Notes: generated from the letters alone by a model not told the origin. DNA of 64,000 bases from Rubneribacter badeniensis (GCF_002899695.1 NZ_PPEL01000007.1:1-64000), one strand, 5' to 3'; positions 16,562-25,979 are shown, counted from the stretch's first letter. Numbers and translations: made by a program.

Positions 16562-18319
16562 ATGCTGGAAACCGTCGACTTCTCGCTTGCGCCGCTGCCG
16601 AAAGAAGAGTACCGGCAGCGGCGCGATGCGCTCATGAAGCGCCTGGTCGTGCTGCAGCAGCAAGCGCGCGAACGGGGTGTGGGCCTCGTCGTGCTGTTCG
16701 AGGGGTGGGACGGCGCCGGCAAGGGAAGCCGCATCTCCGATCTCATGTACCACCTCGACGCGCGCGCCACGAGCGTGCACGTCACCGAGAACCTCGACGT
16801 GGAGGCCGCGCGCGCCTTCGCGGGGTCCGAGTACGGCGTCACCGGCTTCTATCCTGCCATGCAGCAGTTCTGGCAGGCGCTCGGCATGCGCGGCACCATC
16901 ACGTTCTACGATCGCGGCTGGTACACCGTCGCCACCCAGCGCATGCTCTACGCCGAATACGGCGATCTCGTGTTGGGCGGTCGCAGCGCCGAGGGGGGCG
17001 AGAACGCGAAGGAGAAGGGGAGGCCGATGGCCGCGGCCATCGCCGAGGCGCGCGACGAGCGCCACATCGACTCGCTGCGCCGCGCGCTCACCTCGGCGGC
17101 CGACTTCGAGCGGCAGCTCGTCGACGACGGCTATCTCGTGACGAAGTTCTTCGTCCACGTCACGAAGGAGGCGCAGAGAAAGCGCCTCGTCCGTCTGCAC
17201 GACGATCCCGCCACGCGCTGGCGTGTGGACGAGCGCAAGCTGGCGAGCGTCGATGCCTACGAGGAGGCTTACCGCCTCTACGACAACCTGCTCGAGGGAA
17301 GCGATTTCTCCTATGCGCCGTGGCACCTGGTCAACGGAGAGGACAAGCGCCGCGCGAACCTCGAGATAGCGAAAACGCTTGTCGACGCGCTCGAAGCCGC
17401 GCTCGCGGCGGCGCCCGACGCCGAGGCCGCCCAGGCCGCAGCGAAGGCGCAGGCGAACTCGGCCGGCGCGCTAACGGGCGCTTCGTGCGCAGAGCGCACG
17501 CCCGAGGAGGCGGCGCGCGTCCTCGAGGAGGCCGAGCGCGCTGCGGCCGAGGCAAGCGCCCGCGCCCCGCGCGCGTCGCGCTTCCGTCTTCTGCCCGACC
17601 CGCCGGAGGCCGATGGAAAGGACAGCGCGCCCGCCCTCGACCCGGAAGTCTACAAGCGTGAGCTCAAGGAGCAGCAGAAACGCCTCAACCGGCTGGAGAT
17701 GGAGATGTACCAAAAGCGCATCCCCCTCATGCTCATGTACGAAGGATGGGACGCGGCCGGCAAGGGTGGCAACATCAAGCGCGTGGCCCAGGCGCTCGAC
17801 GCGCGCGCCTACACCATCTTCCCCAGCCCCGCCCCCACCAAGCCCGAGCTTCTGCACCCGCACCTGTGGCGCTACTGGACGCGGTTGCCGAAGGCGGGCC
17901 ACGTGGGCATCTACGACCGCAGCTGGTACGGACGCGTGCTCGTGGAGCGCGTGGAGGGCTTCGCGTCGGTGGCTGAATGGACGCGCGCCTACGACGAGAT
18001 CAACGAGTTCGAGCGCGAGCTGGTGCGTTGGGGTGCCATCCTGCTGAAGTTCTGGGTGGACGTGAGCCCCGAAGAGCAGCTGCGCCGCTTTCGCGACCGC
18101 GAGGAGGATCCCGCCAAAAGGTGGAAGATCACCGACGAGGACTGGCGCAACCGCGACAAGCGCCCCCAGTACCAAGCCGCGGTGGACGACATGCTGCGCC
18201 TCACGTCCACGCCCATCGCCCCCTGGATAGTGCTCGAGAGCGACGACAAGCGCCGCGCCCGCGTCGAGGCGCTCAAAATCATCAACGACGCCCTCGAAGC
18301 GCGCTTGCGGGAAACCTGA
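16562..18319 (+). CDS. Two-domain PPK2-type polyphosphate:nucleotide phosphotransferase
   Basis: 585 residues with two PPK2 domains. Each has a Walker A: GWDGAGKG near residue 54 and GWDAAGKG near residue 397, the second in a longer conserved block with YDRSWYGRVLVERVEGF. The domains are joined by an alanine-rich linker at about residues 280-350. Two-domain (class II) PPK2 proteins are known to phosphorylate AMP to ADP with polyphosphate. In them the second domain is the catalytic one, which fits its better conservation here. The ATG at 16562 follows GGAGAAAGGA. It is transcribed away from ppx-ppk1, completing a polyphosphate cluster. The exact nucleotide specificity is inferred from domain count. 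Confidence 0.9.
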   Translation: MLETVDFSLAPLPKEEYRQRRDALMKRLVVLQQQARERGVGLVVLFEGWDGAGKGSRISDLMYHLDARATSVHVTENLDVEAARAFAGSEYGVTGFYPAMQQFWQALGMRGTITFYDRGWYTVATQRMLYAEYGDLVLGGRSAEGGENAKEKGRPMAAAIAEARDERHIDSLRRALTSAADFERQLVDDGYLVTKFFVHVTKEAQRKRLVRLHDDPATRWRVDERKLASVDAYEEAYRLYDNLLEGSDFSYAPWHLVNGEDKRRANLEIAKTLVDALEAALAAAPDAEAAQAAAKAQANSAGALTGASCAERTPEEAARVLEEAERAAAEASARAPRASRFRLLPDPPEADGKDSAPALDPEVYKRELKEQQKRLNRLEMEMYQKRIPLMLMYEGWDAAGKGGNIKRVAQALDARAYTIFPSPAPTKPELLHPHLWRYWTRLPKAGHVGIYDRSWYGRVLVERVEGFASVAEWTRAYDEINEFERELVRWGAILLKFWVDVSPEEQLRRFRDREEDPAKRWKITDEDWRNRDKRPQYQAAVDDMLRLTSTPIAPWIVLESDDKRRARVEALKIINDALEARLRET

Positions 18320-18397
18320 GATAGCGCTACTATGGATGCCGACATCGAACGCGACCGTGCGCGCTTGCGCGCTTGAATGCAAAAAGGGGTAATCAGC

Positions 18398-18514
18398 ATG
18401 ACGCTTTTCGGAATCACCGTGCCCATGGAGGCCATCTGGATCATCGTGGCCATCATCGTGCTCATCATCGTGGTGTTCATCGCGAAAGGCTTCATCGACG
18501 AGATGAAGAAGTAG
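18398..18514 (+). CDS. 38-residue single-span membrane peptide
   Basis: A short frame ([14 protein letters not shown]...) with AAAAAGGGG about eight bases before its ATG and an intrinsic terminator 50 bases after its stop. Residues 12-29 are almost all Ile, Val, Ala and Leu, a single membrane helix. The tail GFIDEMKK is cytoplasmic in style. I do not know the family. Its own ribosome site and terminator argue for a real gene. Confidence 0.6.
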   Translation: MTLFGITVPMEAIWIIVAIIVLIIVVFIAKGFIDEMKK

Positions 18515-18562
18515 GGCGCCGTCTCCGGCTCCCGTCGGAAACGTGCGTTTTTTCGCAGAACG

Positions 18563-18590
18563 CGCCCCCATCTCGGGGGCGTTTGTTTAT
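18563..18590 (+). terminator. Terminator after the 38-residue peptide
   Basis: CGCCCCC (18563-18569) pairs with GGGGGCG (18575-18581) and runs into TTTGTTTATT. Confidence 0.8.
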
Positions 18591-18683
18591 TATGTAACGG
18601 TTGAGAGACGGCAAGTTGCGACTGTCCTGCGGCGGCGTTCGGCGGGTTCGGCGCCTCCGTTCGACGGCGTTTGGAGGGCGAGT

Positions 18684-20009
18684 ATGTCCGAATATCCACA
18701 GCATCCCGACGTTCCCCCGCGCGGTCGCCATGCGCGCGGGCCGGCGCCCCAGGATCCGGCATCGCAGCCGCAGCGCAGCTTCGGCGCGGGCCGGCCCGCG
18801 CCCCAGGCGGGCGACCGGGCCGGTGCGCAGCCTCGGCCCGGCCAGATCCCTCCCGCTGCGAACGCGTACCGCCGACCGGGCGCCGCGCCGGCGTTCCAGA
18901 GTGCTCGCCCCCAGGGCGGCGCTGCGCAGCCGGCGCAGGGAAGGCCCCAGGGTGCGCGGCAGACGGGGCCGTACCGTCCGCAGGACGCCGCGTGGCAGGC
19001 GGGTCAGCGTCGTCCGCAAGGCGCGGCGGGGGCGCAAAGGCCCCAGGGCGCTTCCGGAGCGTACCGTCCGGCGCAGTCTGCGGGAGGCTACCGTCCGGCG
19101 CAGCCCGCAACCGGCCGCGGACCGTCCGCGGCGCCGAAGAAGGGCGGTCCGTGGCGCGTCGTGTTCTGGATCGCGCTCGTCGTGTTCGTCATCGCGCTCG
19201 CGGCCCTCGGCGTGATCGGATTTAGCTACTGGCAGGGCCAGCGCGCCTACGACGACATCGCCGATCAGGCGTTCTCGGCTCCGTCCGACATCGAGGGCAC
19301 GTCGCTTGCCGACCTTTCGGTGGACTGGGACGCGCTGCGCGCCATCAACCCCGACGTGGTGGGCTGGATCTACGTTCCCGGCACGGTGGTGAACTACCCC
19401 ATCGTGCACACCGACGACGACAGCACCTACCTCACGCGCGACTTCAACGGCAACGAGGGGGGGTCCTGGCTGCCCACGTACGGCACCATCTTCCTGTCGG
19501 CGGCGAACACGGGCGATTTCTCCGATCCGAACAACATCGTCTACGGCCACCATTTGAACAACGGGTCGATGTTCGCGTGCTTTGCGGATTTCGCCGACCA
19601 GGCCACCTTCGACGAGCATCGGACGATCTACCTGCTCACGCCCCAAGGCAACTACCGCCTGACCACGTTCTCGCTCATGCACGTGGACGAGAACGATCCG
19701 CTCGCGCAGACGAGGTTCACCGACGATGCCGCTCGCGTGGAGTACGTGCAGGACAAGATCGACCGCTCGGTCGTGAAGGCCGACGGCATCGCTGCAGCCT
19801 CCGACATGGGGCGCACGTTCGCGTTCGCCACGTGCGACAACGTCGTTTCGAGCAAGCGCTACGTGCTGTTCGCCTCCGTGACTGAGAGCACGGCCGACGC
19901 TTCGGCCGATCCCGACGCCGTCCAGGCGGTGGGGGAGGCGGCCGCCGAGACGACGGGGGAGGCCGCCGGCGAGGCGTCCTCGGGCGACGCCGGGGAGGCC
20001 GCCGCGTGA
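18684..20009 (+). CDS. Class B-type sortase with long proline-rich cytoplasmic region
   Basis: A 441-residue type II membrane protein. Residues 1-150 are rich in Pro, Gln, Arg and Gly with repeated PQG and YRPAQ motifs. One membrane helix (about 155-178) follows, then an outside sortase domain. Catalytic residues are visible: H289 in YGHH, C384 in FATCDN and R392 in SSKRYV; the spacing and TC motif fit class B. A negatively charged alanine-rich tail follows. The ATG at 18684 has GGAGGGCG upstream; the frame is open back to 18543 but without a site. Its TGA overlaps the purF GTG, so an envelope enzyme leads a purine operon. Substrates are not in the window. Confidence 0.88.
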   Translation: MSEYPQHPDVPPRGRHARGPAPQDPASQPQRSFGAGRPAPQAGDRAGAQPRPGQIPPAANAYRRPGAAPAFQSARPQGGAAQPAQGRPQGARQTGPYRPQDAAWQAGQRRPQGAAGAQRPQGASGAYRPAQSAGGYRPAQPATGRGPSAAPKKGGPWRVVFWIALVVFVIALAALGVIGFSYWQGQRAYDDIADQAFSAPSDIEGTSLADLSVDWDALRAINPDVVGWIYVPGTVVNYPIVHTDDDSTYLTRDFNGNEGGSWLPTYGTIFLSAANTGDFSDPNNIVYGHHLNNGSMFACFADFADQATFDEHRTIYLLTPQGNYRLTTFSLMHVDENDPLAQTRFTDDAARVEYVQDKIDRSVVKADGIAAASDMGRTFAFATCDNVVSSKRYVLFASVTESTADASADPDAVQAVGEAAAETTGEAAGEASSGDAGEAAA

Positions 20010-21511
20010 GCGTCCTTCGACATCGCGCCCGCCTTGGCTGCTCGGAGCGTCCCGACCGGTTGGAGGAGGAGTGCGCCGTCTTCGGCGTGTTCGCTCCGGG
20101 TGAGGACGTCGCGCGCATGACGTGCTTTGGCTTGCAGGCCTTGCAACATCGCGGCCAGGAGAGCGCCGGCATCGCCGTGGGCGACGGCGAGACGATGATG
20201 GCGGCGAAGGATCTGGGATTGGTCACGCAGGTGTTCGACGAGGCCACGCTGGCCGCGCTCGAGGGGTTCGTGGCCGTGGGGCACGTGCGCTACTCCACGA
20301 GCGGCGGCGCGGCCTCATGGGAGGCGGCCCAGCCGCACATCTCGGCCATCGACGACGTGCTGATCGCGCTCGCGCACAACGGCACGCTCGTGAACACGGC
20401 GGCGTTGCGCGCCCGGCTCGTCCGCGACGGCGTGCAGCTGCGCGCCGGCACCGACAGCGAAGCGGCCGCGAAGCTCATCGGCCAGGTGACGCAGAAGACG
20501 CACCATTTGCGCAACGGCATCCGGCACGCGATGGAGGCGATCGAGGGCGCCTACGCCATGGTGCTGGCCAGCCCCGACGCGCTCTATGCGTTCCGCGATC
20601 CGAACGGCATCCGTCCGCTGTGCATCGGCGAGCTGCCGCAGGGCCGCGGCTGGGTCGTGTCCTCCGAGACGTGCGGGCTCGACATCGTGGGCGCGACGTA
20701 CGTGCGCGACGTGGAGCCGGGCGAGATCGTGCGGTTCAACGCCGAGGGCGTGCATTCCGAGCAGGGCGTCCCCGCAGGTCGGCGCGCCTCGTGCATCTTC
20801 GAGTACGTCTACTTCGCCCGCCCCGACAGCGTGATCGACCATCAGAGCGTCTACCAGGCCCGGCGCTCTTTGGGTCGCATCCTCGCGCAAGAGGCGCCCG
20901 CGGAGGCCGACCTCGTGCTGGGCGTGCCCGACTCGGGCGTGCCCTCGGCCCTCGGGTTCGCGGCCGAGAGCGGCATCTCGTATGCGGACGGCATCGTGAA
21001 GAACCGCTACGTGGGCCGCACGTTCATCGAGCCGACGCAGGCCATGCGCCAGCTGGGAATACGCCTCAAACTCAACCCGCTTCCATCGGTCATCCGCGGC
21101 AAGCGGCTCGTCGTCATCGACGACAGCATCGTGCGCGGCAACACTTCGAAGAAGCTCGTGCAGATGCTGCGCGACGCGGGCGCGGCCGAGGTGCATCTGC
21201 GCATCGTGAGCCCCGAGGTCAAGTGGCCGTGCTTCTACGGCATCGACACCGACACGCGCGATCAACTGATCGCGGCGAACATGAGCCTAGACGAGATGAA
21301 CGCGTGGATCGGTTCCGATTCTTTGGCCTTCATCTCGCTCGAAGGATTGCGGGCGGCTGTGCCCGATGCACGACACCAGGGCTTTTGCGATGCTTGCTTC
21401 ACGGGAGACTACCCGGTGGCCATCCCTGAGGCGCTCGCGGCGAAAAGCTTTTCAACTAAGAAGGATTTCGAGGACGTGTACGCCGAAGGCGCCAAGGGCG
21501 CCGACGTATAG
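20006..21511 (+). CDS. purF: Amidophosphoribosyltransferase
   Basis: PurF makes 5-phosphoribosylamine from PRPP and glutamine, the first step of purine synthesis. The start is GTG at 20006, overlapping the sortase stop in GTGA. The N-terminal nucleophile for glutamine hydrolysis is C23 in EEECAVFG, so a 22-residue propeptide would be removed. The glutaminase motif LQHRGQESAGI and the PRPP loop VVIDDSIVRGNTSKK are intact. At 501 residues it is of normal size. The gap to purM is 24 bases. Confidence 0.96.
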   Translation: MSVLRHRARLGCSERPDRLEEECAVFGVFAPGEDVARMTCFGLQALQHRGQESAGIAVGDGETMMAAKDLGLVTQVFDEATLAALEGFVAVGHVRYSTSGGAASWEAAQPHISAIDDVLIALAHNGTLVNTAALRARLVRDGVQLRAGTDSEAAAKLIGQVTQKTHHLRNGIRHAMEAIEGAYAMVLASPDALYAFRDPNGIRPLCIGELPQGRGWVVSSETCGLDIVGATYVRDVEPGEIVRFNAEGVHSEQGVPAGRRASCIFEYVYFARPDSVIDHQSVYQARRSLGRILAQEAPAEADLVLGVPDSGVPSALGFAAESGISYADGIVKNRYVGRTFIEPTQAMRQLGIRLKLNPLPSVIRGKRLVVIDDSIVRGNTSKKLVQMLRDAGAAEVHLRIVSPEVKWPCFYGIDTDTRDQLIAANMSLDEMNAWIGSDSLAFISLEGLRAAVPDARHQGFCDACFTGDYPVAIPEALAAKSFSTKKDFEDVYAEGAKGADV

Positions 21512-21535
21512 AACCCAGAAGCGCAAGGAGAGAGC

Positions 21536-22681
21536 ATGACCGACAGAATCACCGTCAACCCGGCCCAGAATAGCGACGCCCCCTCTCTGCCCAGCTGGAT
21601 GGGCGAGGAGGCCGTGACCTACGCCCAGGCGGGCGTGGACACCGCCGAGGGCGCGCGTGCCGTCGAGGCCATCAAGGACGTGGTGCACGCCACGTACCGC
21701 CCCGAGGTGGTGGGCGACATCGGCGGCTTCGGCGGCCTGTTCTCCATCGCGGCGGCCAAGAACATGATCGACCCGCTTTTGGTGAGCGGCACCGACGGCG
21801 TGGGCACGAAGCTCAAGGTGGCGCAGCTGGCCGGCAAGCACGACACGGTGGGCATCGATCTGGTGGCCATGTGCGCGAACGACATTTTGGCGTGCGGGGC
21901 CGAGCCTTTGTTCTTTTTGGACTACGTGGCCATCGGCAAGTTGAAGGCCGAGAATGTGGCCGAGATCGTGAAGGGCATCGGCGAGGGGTGCAAGCAGGCG
22001 GGCTGCGCGCTCATCGGCGGCGAGATGGCCGAGCATCCCGGCGTGATGGAGGCGGACGACTACGACTTGTCCGGCTTCTGCGTGGGCGTGGTGGATCGGC
22101 CGCGCATGCTCGATCCCGAGAGCGTGCGCGAGGGCGACGTGCTCGTCGGCCTCGCGTCGAGCGGTCTGCACTCCAACGGCTACTCGCTCGCGCGCAAGGT
22201 GTGCGTGGAGGGAAAGACGCACTACGAGCTGCGCCTCGCGCGCGAAGAGCTTGGCGGCGCCAGCGTCGAGGAGGCGCTTTTGGCCCCCACGCGCATCTAC
22301 GTGAAGCCGGTGCTGTCTGCGCTTAAGGCATGCCCCGGCGCCGTGCGCGCGCTTGCGCACATCACGGGCGGCGGCATCACGGAGAACCTCGACCGTGCGC
22401 TGCCCGAGGCGTGCGACGCCGAAGTCGATCTGGGCACGTGGCCCGTGCCTCCCATCGCGAAGTTCGTGTGCGACGCCGCGCATCTCGACGAGGGGGAGGC
22501 GCTCAAGACGTTCAACATGGGTCTGGGCATGATCCTCATCGTGGATCCCGCCCGCGCCGAGGAAGTGGAGGCCGCCTTGCGCGCCGCCGGCGAGACGACC
22601 TACCGCGTGGGCCGCGTCGTCGCGGGTTCGAAGGCGGTGCGCTACGCGAACGAGGGCGCGCTGTACGGCTACGAGGGATAA
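21536..22681 (+). CDS. purM: Phosphoribosylformylglycinamidine cyclo-ligase
   Basis: PurM closes the imidazole ring to give AIR. The ATG at 21536 follows AAGGAGAGA. The ATP/substrate block GGFGGLFSI and the SGTDGVGTKLKVA loop near residue 82 are typical, as is GGGITENLDRALP later on. At 381 residues it is slightly longer than usual (about 345), with an N-terminal extension of about 20 residues. It follows purF directly. Confidence 0.96.
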   Translation: MTDRITVNPAQNSDAPSLPSWMGEEAVTYAQAGVDTAEGARAVEAIKDVVHATYRPEVVGDIGGFGGLFSIAAAKNMIDPLLVSGTDGVGTKLKVAQLAGKHDTVGIDLVAMCANDILACGAEPLFFLDYVAIGKLKAENVAEIVKGIGEGCKQAGCALIGGEMAEHPGVMEADDYDLSGFCVGVVDRPRMLDPESVREGDVLVGLASSGLHSNGYSLARKVCVEGKTHYELRLAREELGGASVEEALLAPTRIYVKPVLSALKACPGAVRALAHITGGGITENLDRALPEACDAEVDLGTWPVPPIAKFVCDAAHLDEGEALKTFNMGLGMILIVDPARAEEVEAALRAAGETTYRVGRVVAGSKAVRYANEGALYGYEG

Positions 22682-22960
22682 GCGTCGGGCCGGGCTTGTA
22701 GGTACGCGATGCGTTCCGCGGGTTTGCGGTTCGCGCTCGCATGCTGCGGCGCGCGGTGCTTTGATCGGCATCGGTTTGCGATGGGTTTGAAAGGCGCTGT
22801 GCGATCGGGGAAGAAGACGGTAGTCGGCGGCGCGTGACCGCTCGGGAGCTTTGAGATGGTTGGCGTGCGCGCGGGCGGTTCTGTAAGGACGAGGCGCGCC
22901 GTTTCGCGTTGCGGTGTGAAACGGGCAGAGATGGAAGGTTGGGAATCGGAAGGAGGAGCG

Positions 22961-23572
22961 ATGGAGCCGTTGAAGATCGGGGTGCTGCTTTCCGGTAGCG
23001 GGACCAATTTGCAAGCCATCATCGATGCGGTGCGTGACGACGGGCTGCCGGTGGATATCGTGAAGGTGATCTCGTCGCGGCCGGACGCGTACGGCGTCGA
23101 ACGCGCGCGGGCGGCGGGCATCCCCGCAGTGGCGCTCAACCGCGACGTGTACGCCGATCCGCTGGCCGCCGACGCGCGCATCGTGGAGGAGCTGCGCGCG
23201 GCGGGCGCGGAGTACGTGGCGATGGCGGGCTACATGCGCAAGCTCACGCCCGTGATGCTGGACGCGTTCCCCGACCGCGTGCTGAACCTGCACCCGGCAC
23301 TGCTGCCGTCGTTCAAGGGCGCGCATGCCATCCGCGACGCCTACGAGGCGGGCGTGAAGGTGACGGGCGTGACCGTGCATTTCGCGAACGAGGACTACGA
23401 CAAGGGCCCCATCGTGGCGCAAGAGCCGGTGCGCGTGGAAGAGGGCATGTCGCTGGACGAGTTGGAGGCGGCCATCCACGCGGTGGAGCATGCGCTGTAC
23501 CCGCGCGTGCTGCGCTGGGTGGCGGAGGGCCGCGTGACCATCACCCCTGAAAGGACGGTGCGCATCGCATGA
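22961..23572 (+). CDS. purN: Phosphoribosylglycinamide formyltransferase
   Basis: PurN transfers formyl from 10-formyl-THF to GAR. The ATG at 22961 follows AAGGAGGAG, which decides the start against an open frame back to 22856. The 203 residues carry LLSGSGTNLQAI at the N-terminus, the catalytic block NLHPALLPSF and D in YDKGPIVAQ. A 279-base gap separates it from purM with no gene in it. Its TGA overlaps the next gene's ATG (ATGA). Confidence 0.96.
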   Translation: MEPLKIGVLLSGSGTNLQAIIDAVRDDGLPVDIVKVISSRPDAYGVERARAAGIPAVALNRDVYADPLAADARIVEELRAAGAEYVAMAGYMRKLTPVMLDAFPDRVLNLHPALLPSFKGAHAIRDAYEAGVKVTGVTVHFANEDYDKGPIVAQEPVRVEEGMSLDELEAAIHAVEHALYPRVLRWVAEGRVTITPERTVRIA

Positions 23573-24561
23573 AACGGGAGACGCTTGAGGCGATCATCGC
23601 CGATTTGAAGGCCGGGCGCGCGCCCGCGCTTTCCACGGAGGACTTCCCCTGCTTCTCGGCAGAGGCCTTGGAGGGCAACGAGCATGTGTCGCCCGCGTAT
23701 TTGGACGCGCTGGCGAAGCGCCTCACGGCGGCCGACATCCCCACGTTCGAGCGGGCCATCCGCGCCATCGACGAGGGCGATCTGGCGTGGCTGGGCTTCA
23801 AGATCGTCTACGATGCAGACGAGGCGCAGCGCAACACCGACAACGAGGTGACGAAGAAGTACGGCGACACAGGCTCGGCCGACGGGGAGCCGCTCGTGTT
23901 CTTCTGCAACGACGCGAAGGAGATCGTGGCGTCGCGCGAGCCGAGCCCGCGCGACGTGTTCCAGATGAAGGACGTCACGCGCGGCCCGAGCATGCACAAC
24001 GAGCAGTTCGAGGGCTTGACGTGGCTTTCCGTGCCGCTGTTCGAGGCGGTGCGCGTGTGGCTTCTGGGCGCGTCGGACGCGGCGAGCGAGGTGGCGGCGC
24101 TGGCCGCGCACGTGGGCTTCGACGTGACCGTGGTGGACTACGACCCCGCCTACGTGAGCGAGGCGCGCTTCCCGAGCGCCCGGCGCATCGTGCTGGAGGG
24201 CGGCGGCTTCGACGGGCTGGCCGAGCTTGCGTGCACGCCGCAGGACTACGTGTGCGTGCTGACGCGCGGCCACATGTTCGACCCCGAGGGCTGCGTGTGG
24301 GCCACGCGGCACGGCGCGCACTATGTGGGTATGATGGGCTGCGCGGGCAAGAACGACCGCGTGCACGACCTCGTGCTGGCCGCCGGGGCCACAGAGGAGG
24401 ACTGGGAGCGCGTCAAGCGCCCCATTGGCCTGAAGTTCGGCGCGAAGACCCCCGCCGAGCTGGCCATCGCCATCGTCGCCGAGCTGGTGGACGTGCGCTA
24501 CCGCCAACGCTACACCGAAGAGGCCCGCGCCAAGCACGAGAAGAGCCTGGGGCGGGAGTAG
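23569..24561 (+). CDS. XdhC/CoxI-like molybdoenzyme maturation protein
   Basis: 330 residues. The C-terminal half is the XdhC Rossmann domain: WLLGASDAASEVAALAAHVG for the nucleotide fold, then LTRGHMFD, YVGMMGCAGKNDRV and PIGLKFGAKTPAELA. XdhC proteins handle the sulfurated molybdenum cofactor for xanthine dehydrogenase-type hydroxylases. The first 80 residues do not match what I know of the family. It overlaps purN by four bases, so it is coupled to purine synthesis, while no hydroxylase gene is nearby. It may serve a distant purine or xanthine hydroxylase. Confidence 0.75.
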   Translation: MKRETLEAIIADLKAGRAPALSTEDFPCFSAEALEGNEHVSPAYLDALAKRLTAADIPTFERAIRAIDEGDLAWLGFKIVYDADEAQRNTDNEVTKKYGDTGSADGEPLVFFCNDAKEIVASREPSPRDVFQMKDVTRGPSMHNEQFEGLTWLSVPLFEAVRVWLLGASDAASEVAALAAHVGFDVTVVDYDPAYVSEARFPSARRIVLEGGGFDGLAELACTPQDYVCVLTRGHMFDPEGCVWATRHGAHYVGMMGCAGKNDRVHDLVLAAGATEEDWERVKRPIGLKFGAKTPAELAIAIVAELVDVRYRQRYTEEARAKHEKSLGRE

Positions 24562-24605
24562 GGCCGCGCGTTAGTATTCGCCCGCGCGCTTCCTGCGACA
24601 AGGAT

Positions 24606-24656
24606 GGGGTTGGCGGTTCGGGATGCCGGGTCGCCAACCCCAACCCGCTTGGGTTT
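24606..24656 (+). terminator. Terminator-like hairpins after the purine operon
   Basis: GGGGTTGGCG (24606-24615) pairs perfectly with CGCCAACCCC (24632-24641). A second hairpin AACCC-GCTT-GGGTT follows, then CATTTTG. It lies between convergent genes. Confidence 0.6.
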
Positions 24657-24759
24657 CATTTTGCGATGGTGAGTCACCCTGCGTTCCCCATCGACGCCCC
24701 TGGGGCCGTTGGGGACGGGGTGGCCATCTTGCCTCCCTGTCGGCCCGCTTTCGCCCGTC

Positions 24760-25935
24760 TTACGCCGCGGGCGCCTCCGCGCGCTTGATGGAGCGCACGA
24801 GGTGCACGGAGCATACGGCGAACGCCGCCAGCCCCACGAGCGCGCCCGCCAACCCCACGTCGGCGATGCCCGCCGCTTGCGCCACAGCCCCGCCGATCCA
24901 CGTGCCGCTTCCTATTCCCAGGTTGAAGATGCCCGAGTACGCCGACATGGCCACCGCTGAGGCGTCTTCCGTCGAATTGGCCAGCACTTCCGACTGAAAC
25001 GCCACGTTGTAGGCAGTGTAGCATGCGCCCCACAGCGCGCATACGGCCACCGTTGCCGTCGCGCTTGCCGCCGTCGCCAAAAGCAGGGCCATCGACGCCG
25101 CCACGCCGATGACGACGGCGCGCATGAGCGGGAAGCGCATGCGGCCGTAGGTGCGCGAGAGCAGGGCGCTGCCCGCCATGCCCGCCGCACCGTAGAGCAC
25201 CAGCGTGAGGGTGATGAGGTCGTCAGGGAAATGGGCCACCTGCTGCAAGAACGGCTCGATGTAGCTGTAGCAGGTGAAGTGCGCGGTGGCGAACAGCGCG
25301 GTGACCACGTAGATGTTGCGCAGCGCGGGCGCGGCGAAGAGCGTCGGAAGCTCGCGGGGCGAGAAGGGCTTTCCCGCGGCGAGGCGAGGGGTGGCCGCGG
25401 CGAGGTAGGCCAGGATGCCCAACGCCACCGCGCCCACGCAGGCGAACGTCATGCGCCAGCCGAGGAGCAGCCCTATGGCGCGGCCGAGCGGCAGCCCGCA
25501 CACCATGGCGACGGACGATCCCGTGACGATGACGCCCACCGCGACGCCGCTGTGCTTCTCGCCCACCACGCGCACCGCCAGCGGCGAGGCGATGGACCAG
25601 AACACCGCATGGGCCGCCGCCACCATGAGGCGCGCGCCCACGAGCAGGGAAAACGACGGGGCCAGCGCCGAGGCGACCTGTCCTGCGGCGAACAGGGCGA
25701 TGGAGGCCAGCAGCACGGCCTTGAGGTTGAACCGCGAGGCGAGCACCATGAGGGGGATCGACAAGAGCGCAACCGCCCACGCGTACAGCGAGATGATGAG
25801 CCCCGCCTCGGCCTCGGTCATAGAGAAGCTTTCCGCTATGTCGACGAGAAGGCCGATGGGCATGAACTCCGACGTGTTCATCACGAATGCGGAAAACGCC
25901 AGCCCGATGAGGGCCATCCAGTGCGCGCGCGGCAT
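24760..25935 (-). CDS. MFS exporter of the SotB / sugar-efflux (DHA1) type
   Basis: 391 residues with twelve hydrophobic segments. The N-terminus HWMALIGLAFSAFVMNTSEF is characteristic of the SotB/YdhP group of DHA1 proton-driven exporters, which export arabinose, IPTG or drugs. The start ATG at 25935 follows GAAGGAGAAG on the minus strand; the frame open to 26190 is only upstream read-through. It interrupts the purine genes and is divergent from purH. Its true substrate cannot be told. Confidence 0.85.
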   Translation of the reverse strand: MPRAHWMALIGLAFSAFVMNTSEFMPIGLLVDIAESFSMTEAEAGLIISLYAWAVALLSIPLMVLASRFNLKAVLLASIALFAAGQVASALAPSFSLLVGARLMVAAAHAVFWSIASPLAVRVVGEKHSGVAVGVIVTGSSVAMVCGLPLGRAIGLLLGWRMTFACVGAVALGILAYLAAATPRLAAGKPFSPRELPTLFAAPALRNIYVVTALFATAHFTCYSYIEPFLQQVAHFPDDLITLTLVLYGAAGMAGSALLSRTYGRMRFPLMRAVVIGVAASMALLLATAASATATVAVCALWGACYTAYNVAFQSEVLANSTEDASAVAMSAYSGIFNLGIGSGTWIGGAVAQAAGIADVGLAGALVGLAAFAVCSVHLVRSIKRAEAPAA

Positions 25936-25970
25936 GGTCTTCTTCTCCTTCCCTGAAAACAGCGGGTGCG

Positions 25971-25979
25971 ATTGTAGCA
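25971..25979 (-). promoter_or_regulatory. Extended -10 promoter of the MFS exporter
   Basis: On the minus strand the sequence reads TGCTACAAT, an extended -10, 35 bases before the start codon. No -35 is obvious. Confidence 0.5.
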
